A DNA stretch of 64,000 nucleotides, from positions 806,001-870,000 of the forward strand of contig JAJFPB010000002.1 of NCBI GenBank assembly GCA_020881915.1, read 5' to 3'. Both the position numbers and the translations under genes were made by a program. The notes under the pieces were generated by a model, which worked only from the letters and a program-made list of their open reading frames with translations, ran no database searches and was not told the DNA's origin. Numbering within the stretch: position 1 is the stretch's first letter; each line of letters begins with the position of its first letter. The DNA is from Paramyrothecium sp. XJ0827. Lineage: Eukaryota > Ascomycota > Sordariomycetes > Hypocreales > Stachybotryaceae. This document shows, piece after piece, positions 54,341-64,000 of the stretch.

Positions 54341-54782
54341 TTATTTGCCATAGCCCCGATAGCCCCAGACGTGAAGGTTCTCGCTGCCTGGTCTTTTGTA
54401 GGTCAAGCGGTGCACCATCCAGGGGTAGCTATGGAAGTTGAAAATTACGGGTTTGTTTGTTGTGAAAAGGCTTATCCATTCCCGGTCGCTGAGGCCATGC
54501 GGGTGCTCCGTGGGATGGATGAGCTTGAATAGATCAACGCAGTTGACACAGCGGACCTTGAGCTCCGGGAAGTGTTGCGGGAGGAGGTCTATAGCGGCAA
54601 GAGACTCATGGGTACTGACATCGCCGCACGATGCCATGACAAGGTCGGGCTCTTCTCCGGCATCGGTGCTGAAATGGGGCCAGATTCCAATACCCTTAGT
54701 ACAGTGCTCGATGGCACCATCCATATCGAGGTACTGAAGATGCGTTTGCTTATCAGAGACAAACCACGACTTGCTATTTCCT
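54341..54782 (-). pseudogene. Phosphoketolase C-terminal fragment
   Basis: About 145 residues match the C-terminal domain of xylulose-5-phosphate/fructose-6-phosphate phosphoketolase: VSDKQTHLQYLDM, ASCGDVSTHESLAAIDLL, VVDLFKLIHPTEHPHGLSDRE-like sequence (with VNCVDLF here) and NFHSYPWMVHRLTYKRP. The family enzyme is ~800 residues and needs the missing N-terminal thiamine-diphosphate domains. An in-frame stop bounds it upstream, and it ends early after GYRGYGK. It is a fragment, not a gene. Confidence 0.8.
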
Positions 54783-54813
54783 TAAATGCAGGCTAACAAA
54801 AATTGACTTATAG

Positions 54814-55718
54814 TTGCCTCCAAGTGTGGTATTGCAGCTTTCGAAGACGGCAGCGTTACGAACTCCGAGACTCACATCAACCAGTATATTTAGGGCACCA
54901 TCGAGAGGCTCGGTTTCGCGCCTGATTTATACTATCTGCACCGCATTGACCCCAGTATGTAAGCCCTGTCTACATCCATTTTATCATACCTAATACAGCT
55001 GGGTAGACACTCCTCTGGAGGAATCCATTCCTGCACTAGATAATCTTCGCAAACAGGGCAAGACTAAATACATTGGCCTCTCTGAGTGCTCTGCAGCGAC
55101 TCTACGCAAGGCCAATGCCAGTAGGTGACTCTGGTCTCGCGCTTCGAGTCTTTTGCTAATCTGTATTCAGTCGCCAAGATCGATGCTCTCCAGGCCGAGT
55201 ACTCCGCTTTTGAAACGACACATGAGACGGACGGCCTCATCGAAACTGCCAAAGAGCTTGGCATCGCATACGTAGCGTATAGTCCCCTCGGCCACGGTTG
55301 GCTCGTGGACGATTTCCCGTATAAGACCCCTGATGATTTTGCGCCCGACGATTTCCGTCGGACTGGTAATTCGCTACCTCGCCAAGATCAGATCCGACGC
55401 AGCTGCTAATCTTATTATCTAGTTCCTAAGTTCCAAGGCGAAAACTTCTATAAAAACAAGGCTATTGTGACCGAGATTAAGAAGCTCGCGACTGCCAAGG
55501 GTTGTACTCTTACACAGATTGCTCTGGCCTGGGTCGCGGCACAGGGCATGACTGCGATTCCTGGAACAACTAAGCCTAAGCGGCTAGAGGAGACCTTTGC
55601 TTCGAGAAACGTGGAATTGACAGATGGCGAGAAAAATGAATTGCGAAGGATTATTGATTCGGCCAAGCCGCATGGAAATAGATATAATGAAGTCCAGCAG
55701 TCTCGTGTAGGACATTGA
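54814..55718 (+). pseudogene. Aldo/keto reductase, 5'-truncated with a stop
   Basis: Four exon-like pieces: 54814-~54957, ~55003-55119, ~55171-55363 and ~55423-55718. They join through introns with good GT..AG ends into the C-terminal three quarters of an AKR13-like enzyme: VASKCGIAAFEDGS (catalytic Lys), LYYLHRIDP (catalytic His), [19 protein letters not shown], and the cofactor-binding TQIALAWVAAQG plus IPGTTKPKRLEE. The N-terminal exon with the catalytic Tyr is missing, and a TAG (54891-54893) lies in the first piece. The break falls in an intron next to the phosphoketolase fragment, so two gene pieces are fused head to head here. Confidence 0.8.
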
Positions 55719-56223
55719 ACGGCACTATGTTTCACAGCCAACGGCAGATTAGAAGATGGACAAATCAATCGGTTATCTAAATTATATATGCCGTGTCTAT
55801 TCTATCTCCCAGCTGCTAATATTACCAATTTTTATACAGAGTTGTCGGCTTCTAAATGTAGGTCCGCAGCTTAACTGCTACGAATGATTGCTAGCTTGCC
55901 TACTATGCCAGCCCAATGTTGGTGGTTTCCTCTACGGATAGATGACTGGGGTACCGAGTTGACGCCGCCTACTTCGGGCCGGCGCCTGTCGGGGCCACCC
56001 ATACTCTCCGTCATGACCGACCTATCCGACATGAGGCATAGATGGAGCGATCGGTGGGTCAAAGATGCCGACTTAATAATGGGCCCTTACCCACAGTCCA
56101 GAAAGTATTTAATTGCCCGACGGCCGGACTTTGAATAATTCATGCTCCCGCTGCCTACCCCCTTCCTCACCTGTAGCAATTAAAGAACAGTTCATGAGCA
56201 ATTAGCTATCATCCTACCACATC
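55719..56223. other. Intergenic
   Basis: An 84-residue frame (55884-56138) has no recognisable domain. Probably the promoter of the hydrolase gene at 56224. Confidence 0.35.
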
Positions 56224-57075
56224 ATGGCTTCTTATCCCCCAGGGCATTGCTGCACTATCGGCTTCAAACACGAGTGTGTAATCTCATTGACTTAATCTGA
56301 GAACGCACATTGACACCTCCCAGAGGCACACCCGTGGGCCAGGATATAAAAATCGGCCCTGGAAAGCTCGCTGCGTACATCGCAAAGCCCACAGCCGACA
56401 AGAACAACGCTGGAGCCGGTTTGGTCTTCATTCCGGACATTCTTGGCATCAACACCAACAACAGGCTCCTTGCTGACCAGTTCGCCGACGCCGGCTATAC
56501 GACCCTGATCCCTGATGTTTTTAATGGCGATGAGGCTTTCGAGTTTGGGAAATTCGATGTCTTAAAGTACCTGAGCGAGGGCTCTAACGGCAAGAACCCG
56601 CATACGCCAGAGTACGTTGACGCCATTATCATTGAAAGCATCAAGACTCTTAGGGAGGAATATGATATCACCAAGATTGGTGCTGTGGGCTACTGCTTCG
56701 GTGGCAAGGTATGTTCAGAGCAAGATATACGATGAGCCTAGTGGATACCCTAAGTACGTTGTCCGTCACTACAAGAGCGGCATTCAGGTTGGCTACACAG
56801 CTCACCCTAGTCTTGTCGAGAGTGAGGAACTCGCCGCAATAACGGGCCCCTTGGCCATCTCTGCCGCCGAAACTGACGCTGCCTTCCCCGCTGAGAAGCG
56901 CCATGAGAGCGAGCTTCTTCTCAAGCAAGCGGGCCAGCCCTATCAGATCAACCTCTTCTCGGGCGTTGAACACAGATTCGCTACGCGCGGCGATATGAGT
57001 CAGAAGCACCAAAGGTTCGCCAAGGAGCAGGCTTTTCAGCAGGCCGCTGCCTGGTCTGACTACTTCCTCTTGTAG
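56224..57075 (+). CDS. Dienelactone hydrolase family protein, 3 exons, 251 aa
   Basis: Exons 56224-56273, 56324-56708 and 56755-57075 (introns 50 and 46 bp) give 251 residues, the usual size. The family has a Cys-Asp-His triad in an alpha/beta hydrolase fold. Here the Cys is in GYCFGGK (split from the next exon by intron 2), the Asp is probably in AAETDAAFP, and the His is in GVEHRFATRGD. All three look present. The N-terminus (GHCCTIGFKHEGTPVGQ) is typical of the fungal type. Likely cytosolic; substrate unknown, possibly lactones or esters from aromatic catabolism. It is the one clearly intact enzyme gene among truncated neighbours. Confidence 0.85.
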
Positions 57076-57265
57076 CCTATAGATAAGTTCATGGTCGATA
57101 TAAGGACAACGAAACTTGTGTCAAACAAACGTTTGTTGAGAACACAGAATGAAATACTCCAAAACAGCTGCTAAATAAACGTTGCGCTGTACAATGCTGT
57201 GAATCCTGTGCCAAGTAGTTTTAGGCCCACTACTTACCAGCGGCCTCTTCAAGTTACCCCAAATG

Positions 57266-57743
57266 AATACGATAGATTCTTTCGAAGGCCATCATTGACG
57301 ACTTCATAGGCCTTGCCGTCAAGAGGCACCGTTTAGGTGCCTCAGGAGCGAAGGGGAAGACTGGCACAAGGGAATTTATGTCCATCGGCGCGCTTCTTGG
57401 TGAACAGCATTCCTTCATGCACGACTTAGAGTCTTTTTTCTGGGTTTTATTTTGGATATGTATCCACTATGATGGCCCCGAAAAAGGCAGAGTGGTCGAG
57501 GAGTTTGACCACTGGAACTATGTAGATACGGAAGAGCTGGCCAAGTTGAAACTGGGCACGATTGCGAAGGGGACGATTTTCACCAAGACAGTCACCGATA
57601 ACTTCACACCGCATTACAAAGTGCTTATTCCGGTGATAGAAGAACTGCGGAAAGTTGTGTTCCCAAAGGACAAACCATGGGAGCAGGATAATATAAAGTT
57701 GTACTCTCAGATGCAAGAGATTCTGCGGAATAACTTGGTGTAA
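57266..57743 (+). pseudogene. FunK1-type kinase C-terminal fragment
   Basis: The frame reads IIDDFIGLAVKR (in place of the metal-binding DFD/DLD loop), then GASGAKGKTGTREFMSIG, HSFMHDLESFFWVLFWIC and the typical C-lobe to 57743. This is the end of a FunK1 fungal protein kinase, a family expanded in filamentous fungi. The N-lobe and catalytic loop are missing and a TAG lies just upstream (about 57268), so the piece is a fragment. The first in-frame ATG is 57378. Confidence 0.75.
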
Positions 57744-58001
57744 GTGTAGGATCAGATCCGTGTTTCTCAATTGACATTTTTTTCCTGCACCTTGTTTGTC
57801 AGATAGTTGATGCCTGGACGCTTGGAAGTCGAGCACATAAAAGGGACCAAAGATGTTTTCGACTGCTCGGCCCTTGGGACTCAAACTGGGCCTTGACCTG
57901 GCTGTTCCCAGATCTGGTCCCCTATTATCGGCTTATACAAAGTCCAACCTGCTTACCCTCAAGTGCTCTCACCACTTCTCAACTTACCAACCACGCTTAC
58001 A

Positions 58002-58671
58002 ATGCTCGCAACATTTCTCGCCGCCAAATTGGCACTCATCGTGCCCTTGTTACTATCAACCACCAGTGTTATCCTCTGCGCTCTTTGCCTCTCTGCCGGA
58101 CATAGCGAGGGTTTCTTGGAAGATTATGCCATTGCCAGAGTGGTACTTTCTTGTTTGCTGACTGGAACGAGCTGACTGTCGATAGCTGAACACGTCTGCG
58201 ATTGGCCATACCTTGCTGGACATTGTTGGCAAACACGCCGATAGCCAGGAGAACACCAAGAACAACGATGACGGCCCCCTCGGCATGATTGGTGATGCCT
58301 TTGGCGATTTAAAACAGGACCTTTCAGATGCGGTGAGTGGCCTGGCTGACCGTGTTCTGGACGAGGCCGTCGATGCTTTGGACATCTCAGAATGGTACTC
58401 GCTCCATGTTATGACGACATGTGGAGGTTCATACCAGTCGAACTCTGAAGCGCAAGACGCTGAGTTGAACGTCACGAAATGCAGTGACGTAACATCTGAT
58501 AGTAAGGTCTTTAAAGTAAAGAACCCCCGAAAGAGTAGGGCCAAGTGCTCGACACAAACTCGCCGTCGCAGCCGCGGTTCCGTTCTTGTTCATTCGGTGC
58601 CGAATTGGCAATCAGGATGGCAATGCTGGGATACGTCAGTTTGGGCTGGCCCCATGTTTGTACCAGCCTAA
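58002..58671 (+). pseudogene. SUR7/PalI-like membrane protein, truncated
   Basis: Exon 1 58002-58139 and exon 2 58186-58671 (46-bp intron) encode a first membrane helix (LALIVPLLLSTTSVILCALCL), GFLEDY, and an extracellular loop with SLHVMTTCGGSY and NVTKC. That is the N-terminal pattern of the fungal SUR7/PalI family (eisosome and pH-signalling four-helix proteins). The three remaining helices are not present in frame; after ~58500 the frame becomes basic and unlike the family, while another frame shows short matches. So the gene is broken after the loop. Confidence 0.55.
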
Positions 58672-59174
58672 GCTCTGGGCTGGTTCATAGAATACTGGCC
58701 TCAAGTATGTACCAAGACATTATGGCCAGGCTGCGGTCCGGATTGAGTTAGATGCGCACGTCGCTCCTACAACCAGAATTGAGTTGCCAGAATGCATGAA
58801 GCAAGCAGGAACTGAGACATCATCAGAGTTTGATGGACCCGATACCAGACCAAGTTCCTTATAAAAAACCTGTTCCTCAGCCTCGGCCTGAAAGCTTCGA
58901 GTGTGGTTAAGTCTTCGATTCAAGTAGGACCACTTCCTGCGGATTGTCGCTATGAACGGATGCCCTTGGTAGAGGCCTTGGAAATGGCGAGCTGTGAGCT
59001 CCGATTGCCGCCACCTCGCCTAGGTATCTTAAAGAGAACTTGAACGCTAGGTAGACAGGCACATATCATGCAAATCTCCAGTTCAAGCCATGAGAGGAGC
59101 CCAGCCTCCATAGAGTCCACTGAGCGGCAATGTTAGAAAACCCATGAATTCTAAAAAATATCGGAGACTGACTG
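58672..59174. other. Intergenic
   Basis: No gene supported. Confidence 0.4.
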
Positions 59175-59594
59175 ATGGGATTTGTTGATGTGGATGATCT
59201 CAACCGTGCCATCGAGGTTACAGCGATCGCAGTGGAGGCTATGCCCCAGGATCACCCTGATCGAGCTGGTGGGTTGAATAACCTTGGAATCTGGCTCGGT
59301 ATACGATGTGAGCGCACTGGGTCAATGGCTGATCTTCGTCGAGCCATCGAAGTTACAGGCATAATAATGGAGACCACGCCTCAAGTGGGTTTGAACACAC
59401 TCATCGATCGGTCCGATGTGAGAAGACTCGACCACCTGCAAAAAGAGTTTATAACGCTAGCCAAAGAGAAGGCACAGGCCCCAGCATCTTCTTTTATATC
59501 ACACTACGGCAATATTTATGGATCAACGTCATGGAAGCACACCACTTCTTGTGAAAGCTGGAGGGACAGCCCGAGACACGAGGAGCAGAGGTGA
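59175..59594 (+). pseudogene. TPR-repeat fragment of an NLR-like protein
   Basis: Two ~42-residue repeats (DLNRAIEVTAIAVEAMPQDH, then DLRRAIEVTGIIMETTPQ, with the NNLGIWLGIR element between) are the TPR type found in long arrays in fungal NACHT/NB-ARC-TPR receptor-like proteins. Such proteins usually have many repeats and a central NTPase; none is nearby. The rest of the frame is unrelated. A remnant. Confidence 0.6.
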
Positions 59595-60095
59595 ATATGA
59601 ATCAGAGGCTAGTGCATTTCGAGCATCCGTTCCGTCGGGCGATAGGCGACAGTTGAAGCAAAGAACGGTCCTACCAACAATCACCATTAGCCACTATCGC
59701 TGCCCAATTTCACTGCATTTTGGGCTTGAGCAGAGCACCTACCTATCTGCCTGGATCCGTCTACTCGTGTTGTAGTCCCGGGGAATGCAAACTCTTGTCC
59801 CTCCTCAGCGCCTGTACAACATCCCAGCAGAGCCCGTTGACGCCGATCCAACAACACTTGGCCCACGGCTGCGGCGCCTCGAGAAACGCAATAAACCCAT
59901 CGTTCTCAACCCACCATATCATCCTCGGGGAAGTCGACGACAATTACCTAGCAGGGGACGCATGCCCACTGTCGGGCTTAGCCGGGTGGAATCGGAGTCC
60001 AGCGCCAGGCTATCAACCTGGATGGTTCGGGCTGAAGTCGTCGAACTCGTCGACGTTCTTGAAGCTGGCTGCGTGAGTAGTCCTGTGCGGCAGGG
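59595..60095. other. Intergenic
   Basis: Short overlapping frames without domains. Confidence 0.35.
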
Positions 60096-61895
60096 TTAGG
60101 CGCAATCACAATTATCATCGCCAAGTGCGGACTCATCGGTGGTAAATGCTGGGAAAAAGGTGATGGGGGATGGCAAAGGAACTGGTGCTAGCAATTGGAT
60201 GCGCTCTGATAGATATTCGACCTCCATGGGCAGTGATTCTTGGCTTGGCTTTATTTGGAAGCCAACCAGGACGGGGCGAGTCAACAGCGCCGTCAATCGA
60301 TGAATGATCCCTTCCATGCTATCCGACATCCTTGGTTGAGAGTCTGAAGTGGATGGGATGTTATCATGCTTAAGCCGTCTAGTCGCGACAACAACCTTAA
60401 AGTGGTCCTCGGGGTAAACGCCGCCAAGTCCACAAGGCTCCAAACACTGGTGTTTTATGTACTGGTGATCACTAGTCCATATTAAATCCATTTCGATGTT
60501 GCTTATTCGTTTGCTCTCATCGCCTAATGAACCCAGTTGTCCATTTGTGCTCTCATTCATGGCTGGACCCTGCTGATGTAGAACCTGGCCCCGATCGATC
60601 ACTGACTCGTCGTTGACGAAAACTCCAGATGTCATCCGACAAGTATATCGAGCGAAGTCTGATGATTGCTGAATATCGTTTTGACCTCGACCGCTCCAGG
60701 GGGAATGAGTGGTCGGGAGCATGTCACCCGGTTCACCCGACAAATCTATGTAGAAAGCCGCGCCGCTGTAGTATATGATAGCACCTTCGTGGCGTTGCTT
60801 TTTGCGCTTCGACTCTCTTGAGGAATCGAAGCTCCATATGGACTCGGCCGGACCGCCCTCTACGGACTCAGCAGAACGAAATGTCTCTTCCAATGCAATA
60901 TGTCCACCCAATGAATCCTGACGCGCGAACAGTGGCGTATTGTTGAGAGTCTTCAAGCCACTGGGAAGATGTCGCAAATAACTCTCTACCTTTTGCTCAG
61001 ATGAGTCGGTTGAACTTATAGTAGGATGACACAGAGATGCTCTCAATGATTTGACACCATGTGATGCAAGCGCATAAGTGGAGTCGGCTGGTTGAAGGTA
61101 TGATGCTGGAACGGAAGTGACATGGTGGAGCTGATAGCCGGGACCGCTGGAGCATATTTCATCGCGGATATGGCGGGATGGCCTAATCCTCTTCGGTGAG
61201 GATGAGGCATACGGGGACCCATTGGGATTGGCGGCAAATTCTCGAAGAATAGCCTCAAGCTCTCTTTTCCTTTTTCCTTCAAGCCCGTGAACTTTAACCT
61301 CAAATAGAACGTCTTTACATAGTGTGTCAGCTCTTGTGGGCTTGTAGCACTTCAGTTCCTCCCTAAGCTGTTGAATCTCGATCGTGAGGTCATCAACGAC
61401 ACCGCGGTCGCAACTATCGCTACTTCTATGTGCCAAACTCGACTGTAGAGGGCTGAGCATGTGTTCCTCATAGGAGTATGGGATTCCGGAGTCCGAGGGG
61501 GCGGTTTCTTTTGGGAAGAAGGGAGCATCAACTATAGCTTCATGTCAGCATCTCTCACAGTATCCCACAGCCTTCCTGTCACGGCACTTCATACCTTCTA
61601 TGGTATTATTGTCAATAGCTGCAGTTGGATTCTGGTTCCAGTGATCAAACCAATCCTGGGTGTCGCTTTCCGCTGTTTCGTGGCCATCGCTGCGAGGGGA
61701 GACTTTGATGTTCGCCGTTGGCAGCGTTGGGTCGATGTTGGTTGTGAGCAAGGCACCGTTGGTCAAATGGGGAGCAGAGAACTGAAATAGACGTTCTGGC
61801 CGGATTGTGTCGGTAAGGAGAACCACCAGGCAGAGCGATGTCGCATGAGCTATTCCGACTCGGTCATATCTGGGAGGGGCGAAACCCACTACCAC
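60096..61895 (-). CDS. FREQUENCY (FRQ)-like clock protein, N-terminally short
   Basis: Exons 61895-61595 and 61537-60096, joined across a 57-bp intron (GTATGA to TGAAG). Recognisable FRQ elements in order: a region with DTQDWFDHWNQNP, APFFPKETAPSDS, the coiled coil DDLTIEIQQLREELK, the segment VLFEVKVHGLEGKRKRELE, a basic nuclear-localisation-like PKRIRPSRH, then EGAIIYYSGAAF (equivalent to the FFD-side YYSG element), and the C-terminal CGLGGVYPEDHFKVVV. FRQ is the negative element of the fungal circadian clock, binding FRH and CK1. This copy has ~580 codons versus nearly 1000 in Neurospora FRQ. No ATG opens the first exon (GTG at 61895 just after a stop), so it is a 5'-truncated or rearranged paralogue. 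Confidence 0.7.
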
Positions 61896-62231
61896 TCGTT
61901 TTACTCGACTTTAACTACTTAGGTAGCTTTACTTAGATTTGTCCTATTGTCATCTCTAGGGTCCTTTTTCAGTCGAATCTCAATGTTCCTCCTCAATCAT
62001 TAAATCTAGGGACACAGTAACTGAGCTAATCACAATCTTTGAAGCCAATTCATTATCCCGTTCCTGCCTGTGGCGACCTTGAGCTTATCTGGCAATTCCA
62101 AAATATCAACCCCTTATCGAAATGATTCCAAGATTCGTCGATCAGATCACAGACGACTATGGAGCCGTCGAGAATCGAATCCTAATTAACAAGCCTCGAA
62201 ATCATGTGGGTTCGATTTAAGCCAAGCTGAC
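61896..62231. other. Intergenic
   Basis: No gene seen. Confidence 0.4.
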
Positions 62232-62780
62232 TTAGCTCTCAAGGCAAGTACTATTTGGCGCTGCCGTATTCTTCTTTGCCTTGGAATGAATAGCCATGAC
62301 TACGGCAAGGATTATGCCAAGAACTAGCGCAAGTACTGCCTGAGCAATGGATCCATAATATACCACAGCGTAATATGGGATACTGTCATTGTCTCCAAGC
62401 TTGTTGAAGGAGCTTTGGAGACCTTGAATCTGGTCGGCAACGTAACTGCCTGTAACCAGTATGATAATTGCCAGAACAACTTGGAGGATACCCCAAAATC
62501 TGATCACCGAGTCGGGATGATTGGTCAAGAGTTTAGGATATACCGCAATCCCTGTCGCAGAGATTGCAGCCAATGTCCCAAAACCTGCTGCAATTACCAT
62601 AGACAACAGGACAGTTTTAAATCTGTGGTCCAGACTCGTGAGAGCGTAGCGGGTTCTCGCCCGGTCTCGTAAGATGATAATGAATCGTGCATTGGCTGAG
62701 CTGAGAATAGCAACAGCCAGGAAGAGGAGAGCTGAGAAAATTATTGCGAGACGGAACCGAATGAAATGAGTGGAAGCCAT
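62232..62780 (-). CDS. Small four-helix membrane protein, 182 aa
   Basis: The ATG at 62780 (MASTHFIRFRLA) is preferred over the frame's earlier ATG at 62933, which adds a leader without hydrophobic pattern. Four helices lie at ~residues 10-30, 55-78, 93-112 and 140-164, with both ends likely cytoplasmic. The size and spacing fit small fungal four-helix membrane proteins (MARVEL/tetraspan-like), but no motif proves it. Intact and intron-free. Confidence 0.6.
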   Translation of the reverse strand: MASTHFIRFRLAIIFSALLFLAVAILSSANARFIIILRDRARTRYALTSLDHRFKTVLLSMVIAAGFGTLAAISATGIAVYPKLLTNHPDSVIRFWGILQVVLAIIILVTGSYVADQIQGLQSSFNKLGDNDSIPYYAVVYYGSIAQAVLALVLGIILAVVMAIHSKAKKNTAAPNSTCLES

Positions 62781-62933
62781 GGTGATGCTTATAAACCCCG
62801 GAGAGTAGGTGCCGTGATCCAGATGTTGTGTAGACTTTGAGGAGAGAGTAAGATTGCAGTGCGGTGTAGGGCTCGAGGGCATCGAAGGTCTTATAAATAC
62901 GCTTCTATTCCATGTGGAGATCTGATATGGCAT

Positions 62934-64000
62934 CCAACCTATGGATAGGCTCTCCGGAGGCCTCTAAGATAATCTTCATCACCTGTCTCCTCTGTTTCAG
63001 GAGCGCGGCTGTGAAGCTATTCCTAGTCTTGGGGGTTGTATCTCTGGTTGATACGCGGCCTCGACTAACTATGGCTGCCAATCGTCTCCCGAGATGCGGA
63101 TCCAGCTGCCGCAGGGGCTTCAGGTCTGGCCCGGGCTGGCCTGAGAGCTGGTAACCCAGCCCGAGGCAGACCTGGACAAAGTATGCCTCATGGATGGTGG
63201 CTAAGGGGTGGACGGCGCCACAGGGGCCATATTGGTGATCATGATGCCTTGATTGAGTGTCTCGTCATACGGAATCGGCCCCTCCGAAATGGCCGGATGT
63301 CAGCGCTTCCGGAGGCAATACAGGCCTGACTGCTCTCAACCATAAGCAGTGGTTTCAGGCAGTGCAAGCTGAGCCTCGACTGGTGGATATGAAAGGCCCT
63401 TTTCTGTCTTGTGACTCATTAAAATATGGCTGTCCAGCTGCAGTTGATCCCCGGAGACGTGTAATTCGGGTCCAGGAAGGCCTTGATGGCTTGAGAAAAT
63501 GGTCGTTTGCTTCAATGCGATCGAATACTTCCTCGAGGCCTAAGTGGAAGAGCCGGACAGCCTATTCTTAGAGCATAAACCCATGAGAGGTATGGGACAT
63601 CCATGAAAAATCATGACAAAAGCTGTCTTGACAAGTCCGACATGTTAATCAAGAAGTACACATGTTCAATGAAGAATGAAGATGTTCTTACCAAGTTTGA
63701 GGCGTGAGATGTGCCCCTTTGTCCGTACACCTACGATACGCCAAAGCAAAGGAAAAATACCTCACAGTCGTTCGAAAAATGGAGCAAATACATTGACTGA
63801 CTGTTGTTACAACAGGTCTATCATAACAAAGAGTGCTTAGAAGGTTTTGAAAGGTACAAAAAAACGCGACTGAGGACCCCAGACATTCAGACATTTGAGA
63901 GGTTATGGACTTTATACCACCCTCAGTACCTCCTTAACCTTATTTAGATGATTTTGTATCTCAATCACATTCACTTTATTGTTCTTTACCAAATGGTCTG
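62934..64000. other. Intergenic to window end
   Basis: Frames at 63257-63571 and 63688-63894 show no domain. Nothing else seen. Confidence 0.35.

Overview
The window reads as a gene-poor, repeat-rich accessory region of a filamentous ascomycete. Sordariomycetes fit best, and several protein families point to Fusarium or a close relative. The reasons are many short GT..AG introns (about 44-140 bp) that restore long reading frames when removed, and fungus-specific families: DUF3723-like, patatin-like with RING, FRQ-like, FunK1, SUR7/PalI-like, BCS1-like AAA, and BRCT-like. Fungal class II and LINE elements and many broken genes complete the picture. The species call is inference. I saw no tRNA, rRNA or CRISPR.

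Layout. 1-9 kb holds lineage-specific hypothetical genes, several with low-complexity or tandem-repeat segments, and a 9-bp minisatellite. 9-10.3 kb is a BRCT-like gene with a glutamine/glycine repeat. 10.9-19.1 kb is the most striking block: a four-exon ferric reductase (FRE), a small MADS-box-like gene, a four-exon patatin-like gene (PLP) with RING, and a DUF3723-like gene lie side by side. FRE, PLP and DUF3723 are three of the gene types repeatedly found as cargo of the giant fungal Starship transposons. No intact tyrosine-recombinase captain (DUF3435) is visible; a broken reading frame at 19.8-20.2 kb is only a weak candidate. 21.2-23.6 kb encodes a four-exon RBR-type E3 ligase. 24.6-27.8 kb is a broken Helitron/PIF1-like helicase abutting a 5'-truncated kinase-like gene. 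28-33 kb contains small multi-exon genes, including a C2H2 regulator. 34-35.5 kb encodes a BCS1-like AAA ATPase.

35.7-41.4 kb is a Tad-like LINE with overlapping ORF1/ORF2 and one nonsense codon in ORF2. 44-45.6 kb is a broken piggyBac transposase. 46.1-47.8 kb is a four-exon alpha/beta hydrolase. 50.0-51.5 kb is a Tc1/mariner element with perfect 32-bp terminal inverted repeats and a TA duplication, inserted just upstream of a large membrane-protein gene (51.7-53.8 kb). 54.3-59.6 kb is a graveyard of truncated genes (phosphoketolase, aldo/keto reductase, FunK1 kinase, SUR7-like, TPR) around one intact dienelactone hydrolase. 60.1-61.9 kb is a short FREQUENCY (circadian clock) homologue, followed by a small four-helix membrane protein. 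The genes do not form one pathway; what unites the window is mobile-element activity, gene capture and decay.
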